Below, one piece after another: positions 60,930 to 64,000 of a stretch of 64,000 nucleotides of DNA. How positions within the stretch are numbered: position 1 is the first letter of the stretch; every line of letters starts with the position of its first letter. The DNA is from Mesorhizobium_B sp963522145 (GTDB lineage: Bacteria; Pseudomonadota; Alphaproteobacteria; Rhizobiales; Rhizobiaceae). The DNA is taken from NCBI GenBank assembly GCA_963522145.1, contig CAUQXI010000005.1:99990-163989 (forward strand), given 5' to 3'. The notes below the pieces were generated by a model. The model saw nothing but the letters and a program-made list of their open reading frames with translations, searched no databases and had not been told where the DNA came from. A program made the translations under genes and the position numbers.

Positions 60930-61136
60930 ATGACGCTTGATGAGGCTTTAGCGCGCCCGACGATCGGCATCGTCGAGGCAGGCGCAGTATTCTTCGGCAT
61001 CAGCCGTGCGAAGGCCTATGAGGCAGCGCGCAGCGGCCACCTGCCGACGATCGACGTTTGTGGTCGAAAGCTCGTTCCGGTCGCCGCGGTGGCTAAGCAG
61101 CTCGGCTTGAAAACGCGGTTCGAGAGCGCGGCCTGA
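60930..61136 (+). CDS. small helix-turn-helix (excisionase/AlpA-like) protein
   Basis: A 68-residue DNA-binding protein. The segment VEAGAVFFGISRAKAYEAARSG with LPTIDVCGRKLVPVAAVAKQLGL fits the winged helix-turn-helix of excisionase/AlpA-type proteins. The ATG at 60930 has GAGGAC upstream. A GTG in frame at 60894 would run through the inverted repeat and is less likely. First gene of the rightward early operon. Confidence 0.7.
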   Translation: MTLDEALARPTIGIVEAGAVFFGISRAKAYEAARSGHLPTIDVCGRKLVPVAAVAKQLGLKTRFESAA

Positions 61137-61145
61137 TCTCCCACC

Positions 61146-61973
61146 GTGGCCGACGACTTCGTTGCGAGCAAGTTCGCGTGGCTCGAACAGGTGGCTGCTG
61201 ATCCCAGCCTACCGCCTGCGGCCGCTCGCGTGGCAGTTCGCATCTCACATCACTGGAATCGAGAGCTGGGCTACGCCTACCCTGGCGTTGAGAAGATGGC
61301 TGCCGATCTATCAATCCGCAGTCCCAACACTGTGCGGGCCGCTCTAAGAGCACTCGAATTCGCTGGTCACATGACGATCGACTGGTCGCGTGGGGGCAAG
61401 AGGCAGACCCACTGCTTCACCCCGATCCTAAAGAGCATACCCTTCAATCCACTGAAGGGTATCGAGCGAGCCAAACCCTTCAGCAGCTTGAAGGGTTCAA
61501 AATCGCAAACCCCTCAAAATTGCGAGCCAAACCCTTCAAATTCGACAGCCAAACCCTTCAGCAGCTTGAAGGGGAATCCATTGATAGAACCCACTGAAGA
61601 ACCCATTGAGGTAGAGAGAGTCTCCCTGCCTGCTGTTCAATCTGCTCCAAAGGCCGACGACGCGGAGTTCGAAACCTTCTGGCACGCCTATCCCCGCAGG
61701 GAAGCAAAAGGCGTCGCACGTCGAGCCTATACGAAGGCGCGGAAGGCGGTGGACGCTGAGACGCTTGTTGCCGGCGCCCTGCGATACGCAGCCGAGCGCA
61801 CCCCCGAGGATCCGAAATACACGAAACATCCGGCGACGTGGCTCAATGGCGAATGCTGGAACGACGAACCGAGCCCGAGGTCAGCCGCGCGAAGCGGAGA
61901 TCGACAGCAGAAGCAAACGTTCATGGAGCAGGCCCTCGAGATGTTGGCCCCCAATAACGGAGCATCCCGATGA
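61146..61973 (+). CDS. phage replication initiator-like protein (lambda O-type layout)
   Basis: A 275-residue protein. Residues about 15-95 form a winged helix-turn-helix domain (LPPAAARVAVRISHHW; SIRSPNTVRAALRALEFAG), as in phage replication proteins. The middle (about 98-140) is low-complexity with repeats of KPFSSLKG. The C-terminus (about 170-245) has the FETFWHAYPRREAKG...HPATWLNGECW module common in phage replisome organisers. GTG start. The repeated protein segment is encoded by iteron-like DNA repeats, as in phages whose origin lies inside the initiator gene. Its stop overlaps the next start (ATGA). Confidence 0.75.
   Translation: MADDFVASKFAWLEQVAADPSLPPAAARVAVRISHHWNRELGYAYPGVEKMAADLSIRSPNTVRAALRALEFAGHMTIDWSRGGKRQTHCFTPILKSIPFNPLKGIERAKPFSSLKGSKSQTPQNCEPNPSNSTAKPFSSLKGNPLIEPTEEPIEVERVSLPAVQSAPKADDAEFETFWHAYPRREAKGVARRAYTKARKAVDAETLVAGALRYAAERTPEDPKYTKHPATWLNGECWNDEPSPRSAARSGDRQQKQTFMEQALEMLAPNNGASR
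61439..61574. repeat. iteron-like repeat array, candidate phage replication origin
   Basis: Four copies of ACCCTTCA (61439, 61475, 61531, 61553) and a variant ACCCCTCA (61509) are interleaved with inverted TGAAGGGT copies (61453, 61489) and TGAAGGGG (61567). A direct and an inverted copy are joined by GCAGCT or similar to give a 22-base palindromic unit at 61475-61496 and again, nearly identical, at 61553-61574. The array lies inside the initiator gene, the position of the origin in lambda-type phages. Confidence 0.6.
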
Positions 61974-62563
61974 ACGAGATCGTGCCTGCACAAAGCGCTG
62001 CGGTCACCGCGAGCGGCGTCATTCGGAACCTACTGCAACCAGCTACGAGGCGGCGAGCGTTGCGCAATTGGCATAGCCGGGTGGTCACCAACGACGGCGC
62101 TTGGACACTTCCGTTCGAGGCGCGCTACTTCGATTCGCAGTTCAGTGCAGCGCGTGACTTCGCTTGGTCCTCCCCGTCGTTTGAAATGCTCCAGGCTGAC
62201 GTCGAAAGCTTCCGCACGGCGGCTGAGGACCGAGTGACGATCGAGCAAACAACGGTGCTCGTTGCCTGGATGCTGGACGGCTATCCTTCCGCCAGGATCA
62301 CCTCGCTGGAAAGTTTCGTCACCCGCGTCTTCTCCTCGATCGAGTTCGATGAAGACGATGTGCCGATCTCGGCAAGTTCTCTCGCGATCGCCATCGAGCG
62401 CCTGCAAGCCACTTCGACGTTCGTGCCCTCCATCGCCGAGCTCCTGACGGCCGCAAAGAAGGCCCGGGCTGACTTGGACGCTGCCCGGATACACACCGAG
62501 TATCTGATCAAACTGAAAACCAGCGCGATCAAGATGCTGAAGGATGTCGGAGATGCTGAGTGA
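61970..62563 (+). CDS. phage protein of unknown function (possible helicase loader position)
   Basis: A 197-residue, mostly helical protein, not recognised. It overlaps the replication initiator by four bases and is in the place where lambdoid phages keep the helicase loader. The repeated-looking segments SLESFVTRVFSSIEFDEDD and FVPSIAELLTAAKKAR give no motif such as a Walker A. A replication role is only a positional guess. Confidence 0.7.
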   Translation: MNEIVPAQSAAVTASGVIRNLLQPATRRRALRNWHSRVVTNDGAWTLPFEARYFDSQFSAARDFAWSSPSFEMLQADVESFRTAAEDRVTIEQTTVLVAWMLDGYPSARITSLESFVTRVFSSIEFDEDDVPISASSLAIAIERLQATSTFVPSIAELLTAAKKARADLDAARIHTEYLIKLKTSAIKMLKDVGDAE

Positions 62564-62844
62564 TGACGCTCTCCGATCAGGAAAGAGACCTTGAGGACCG
62601 CATGCGTCGTCGGCTGGGTGTGAACGGGCATCCAGAGTCTCGCTCGAAGGCGACGAAACCTGAGCCATCTACTCCTCTCGTCGAGATCCGTCTGACGAAC
62701 GATGGACTGACCACGCGATGGCACTTTGTTGCGGCCGGAAAGGTCCAGCGTTCATTCACCAGCGTGTTCGACGCACGCGATGAGGCGCTGAGGCTAAAGC
62801 GAGCCGGTGCGCGCGTCGCGAACATGGAAGCGCTACGGCTGTGA
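62563..62844 (+). CDS. phage protein of unknown function (93 aa)
   Basis: A 93-residue basic protein. The first 20 residues are charged and probably helical (SDQERDLEDRMRRRLGV), and the second half looks like a small beta-beta-alpha fold (VEIRLTNDGLTTRWHFVAAG). The ATG overlaps the previous stop (TGATG); a GTG three bases earlier is an alternative. No family recognised. Confidence 0.65.
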   Translation: MTLSDQERDLEDRMRRRLGVNGHPESRSKATKPEPSTPLVEIRLTNDGLTTRWHFVAAGKVQRSFTSVFDARDEALRLKRAGARVANMEALRL

Positions 62845-63260
62845 CGCGCACCCGTGGCATCAACGTGCATCGCTTTGCAGAAGGGCTAGGCCTGCGGATC
62901 CTCCCGCCTTCTCAGGCAAAGGAACCGCGTCCTCCGAACGTGCTCTATGGCGGACGCACGATTGCACGAATGCTGCGAAAGGAGGGGCCGGTTCATACCG
63001 GCCTCGTTCTGTCATGCATCCAGGCTGCCGACCCAACCTGCTTCTACGGCGACACGATCTGGGCAGTGTCTCGTTTTCTCGCAGCGCATGAAGGCACCGT
63101 ACCTCGCGTGGAACTCCTCGCGACTTTCCGCGGTCTGGACCTCTCCACTCTCCGCGAACGCGCAAAGCGCGCGGCCGCTGGAAAATCGCGTCCAATGGCA
63201 CGTCGTGCCGATGCGCTGGCCACGATGATCTGGAATAGCCTGCAACAGGAGGCAGCATGA
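62841..63260 (+). CDS. phage protein of unknown function (139 aa)
   Basis: A 139-residue basic protein with no recognised family. It starts with GTG in a four-base overlap with the previous gene and overlaps the next by four. The middle (GRTIARMLRKEGPVHTGLVL) and the C-terminal helix rich in Arg/Ala (TLRERAKRAAAGKSRPMARRA) could bind nucleic acid, but this is a guess from charge. Confidence 0.65.
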   Translation: MTRTRGINVHRFAEGLGLRILPPSQAKEPRPPNVLYGGRTIARMLRKEGPVHTGLVLSCIQAADPTCFYGDTIWAVSRFLAAHEGTVPRVELLATFRGLDLSTLRERAKRAAAGKSRPMARRADALATMIWNSLQQEAA

Positions 63261-63874
63261 GCTGGACGAAAGATGTCGTTCTCGAGCGTCTGATCGATGC
63301 CTACAAGACGATCGAGGCGACCACCAAGCGTCCTAGTCCAGCCACACCAGGGCGAGGCAGCCCCATGTTCGTGCGAGATCAGAACGATCGGATGATGGCC
63401 GGCGGCGCTGCCCAGCTGCGTGATGAAGAAGCGATGCGCCATGCTCAGGACAGACGCCCGGTCGCATCGTACTCGATCTCCATGGCCCTAGAGGCGCAAC
63501 GCTGGCCGCTCGAGTTCATCAAGGACGAGCAAAAGCGGGAGTGTCTGATCGAATACGCCACGTGTCGGGCTCGCGATGGCGACTGGAGCGCGTATTTGCA
63601 TCGGAGGAACAGGCGTGTTGGCTCTCAAAACGCATGGTTGAGACGAAAAACCTATCGCTGGAATGAGCAGTCGCTTCAGAGGATTGCGCATGCTCTTCTC
63701 AAGAGCAGCGTGCCGTTGAGGTTGGCCGGCGATGGACAGGTGACACACGAACAGGCAGAAACCTCATGCGAACTCGCTACTGTGGGTTTGCGTGCGTGGC
63801 GCTCAGCGGATGCCAAGCCTCGGCATATGCCCGAGATGTTAATCCCGCCGTCACGCGACATTCAGAGCCGCTGA
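63257..63874 (+). CDS. phage protein of unknown function (DUF6362-like in part)
   Basis: A 205-residue protein. It opens WTKDVVLERLIDAYKTIEA, and later has MALEAQRWPLEFIKDEQKR with NRRVGSQNAWLRRKTYRWN, a possible helix-turn-helix. This order recalls small phage proteins (DUF6362-like) found before the endonuclease/terminase genes, perhaps late regulators. My family assignment is weak. A terminator hairpin begins inside its last codons. Confidence 0.65.
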   Translation: MSWTKDVVLERLIDAYKTIEATTKRPSPATPGRGSPMFVRDQNDRMMAGGAAQLRDEEAMRHAQDRRPVASYSISMALEAQRWPLEFIKDEQKRECLIEYATCRARDGDWSAYLHRRNRRVGSQNAWLRRKTYRWNEQSLQRIAHALLKSSVPLRLAGDGQVTHEQAETSCELATVGLRAWRSADAKPRHMPEMLIPPSRDIQSR

Positions 63875-63912
63875 CCGCGCTCGTCTCAAAGCGCGACAGC
63901 GGCTTTTTCTTT
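63866..63912 (+). terminator. terminator of the phage early operon
   Basis: An outer stem AGCCGCT/AGCGGCT and an inner stem CGCGCT/AGCGCG form a long hairpin followed by TTTTCTTT. The 5' arm overlaps the stop codon of the preceding gene. Strong in the plus direction. Confidence 0.75.
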
Positions 63913-63921
63913 GAGCGAGCC

Positions 63922-64000
63922 ATGCGTCATCCCCGAAGCGCCGAAGCCGAGGCCTATCGCCGGCTCTACAAGGATCGGAGATGGTGCGGCCCGCACGGCA
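63922..64000 (+). CDS. HNH endonuclease, N-terminal fragment (cut by window end)
   Basis: Only 26 codons are present. They read as a charged helix (SAEAEAYRRLYKDRRW) leading to CGPHG, the usual opening of small phage HNH endonucleases that sit before the terminase genes. The catalytic HNH residues lie outside the window. Confidence 0.55.
   Translation, partial: MRHPRSAEAEAYRRLYKDRRWCGPHG

Larger units (their letters stand above)
59122..64000. mobile_element. prophage, integrase-proximal part (continues beyond the window)
   Basis: Starts at a tyrosine integrase beside tRNA-Ser. It has a leftward regulator/integrase pair, a divergent control region, a rightward run of overlapping early genes (excisionase-like, replication initiator, four unknown), a terminator and then an HNH endonuclease, which in phages usually precedes the packaging and head genes. 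The other end and its attachment site are outside the window. Confidence 0.88.

Noticed and set aside
61439..61574. CRISPR array in the prophage
   Set aside because: The repeats are 8-22 bases, irregularly spaced, in both orientations and inside a coding gene; iterons are the better explanation.

Overview
This 64 kb window comes from an alphaproteobacterium, most likely of the order Hyphomicrobiales (Rhizobiales) and probably near the Mesorhizobium/Phyllobacteriaceae group. That placement is inference. It rests on the gene order gyrA-coaD-two cyclophilins-queA-tgt, on lineage-typical families (BA14K, IalB-like, phosphatidylcholine synthase, HspQ, SdhE upstream of mfd) and on high-GC codon use with GTG and TTG starts. 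About 58 kb is chromosome; the last 5 kb is the integrase end of a prophage next to a tRNA-Ser gene.

Layout. 0.2-7.6 kb: housekeeping block (gyrA, a 45-residue membrane protein, coaD, an exported and a cytosolic cyclophilin, a DUF606 transporter, queA, tgt). The tgt product lacks three of the four usual zinc ligands. 7.7-12.8 kb: a DUF4864 protein, then a four-gene operon encoding a COG2308 ATP-grasp ligase, an alpha-E protein, a transglutaminase-like protease and the proteasome homologue Anbu, then a BA14K protein. 13.0-20.1 kb: tRNA-Lys, ccdA, glmU, glmS, a DUF502 protein and recG. 20.2-31.3 kb: sdhE, mfd, a peptide-type binding protein, an IalB-like protein, hspQ, an AEC transporter, a UbiH-type hydroxylase, phosphatidylcholine synthase and a quinone oxidoreductase. 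31.4-38.4 kb: a complete BMP-family ABC importer, rimO and a TerC-family protein.

38.5-46.7 kb is the most unusual part. A minus-strand transcript with a strong terminator but no convincing protein (a candidate small RNA) diverges from four overlapping plus-strand genes. Three of the four encode a glycosyltransferase fused to a different carbohydrate enzyme: UDP-galactopyranose mutase, a Gfo/Idh/MocA oxidoreductase and a clan GH-A glycosidase-like barrel. The fourth is a zinc-less MDR dehydrogenase. Together they look like a compact pathway for an unidentified, possibly galactofuranose-containing, glycoconjugate.

46.7-58.9 kb: a DUF2188 protein, a PaoABC-type aldehyde/xanthine oxidoreductase, an HWE histidine kinase, a PAS-GGDEF-EAL protein, an EamA transporter, a VpsF/O-antigen-polymerase-like membrane protein, an iron-type alcohol dehydrogenase and an outer-membrane beta-barrel. 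The polymerase and the cyclic-di-GMP protein could serve the glycosyltransferase operon, but nothing in the sequence proves it.

59.0-64.0 kb: tRNA-Ser, then the prophage. A leftward ribbon-helix-helix/integrase pair is divided from rightward early genes by a control region with a perfect 12-bp inverted repeat. The early genes include a replication initiator with embedded iteron-like repeats, several overlapping unknown phage genes and the start of an HNH endonuclease cut by the window end.
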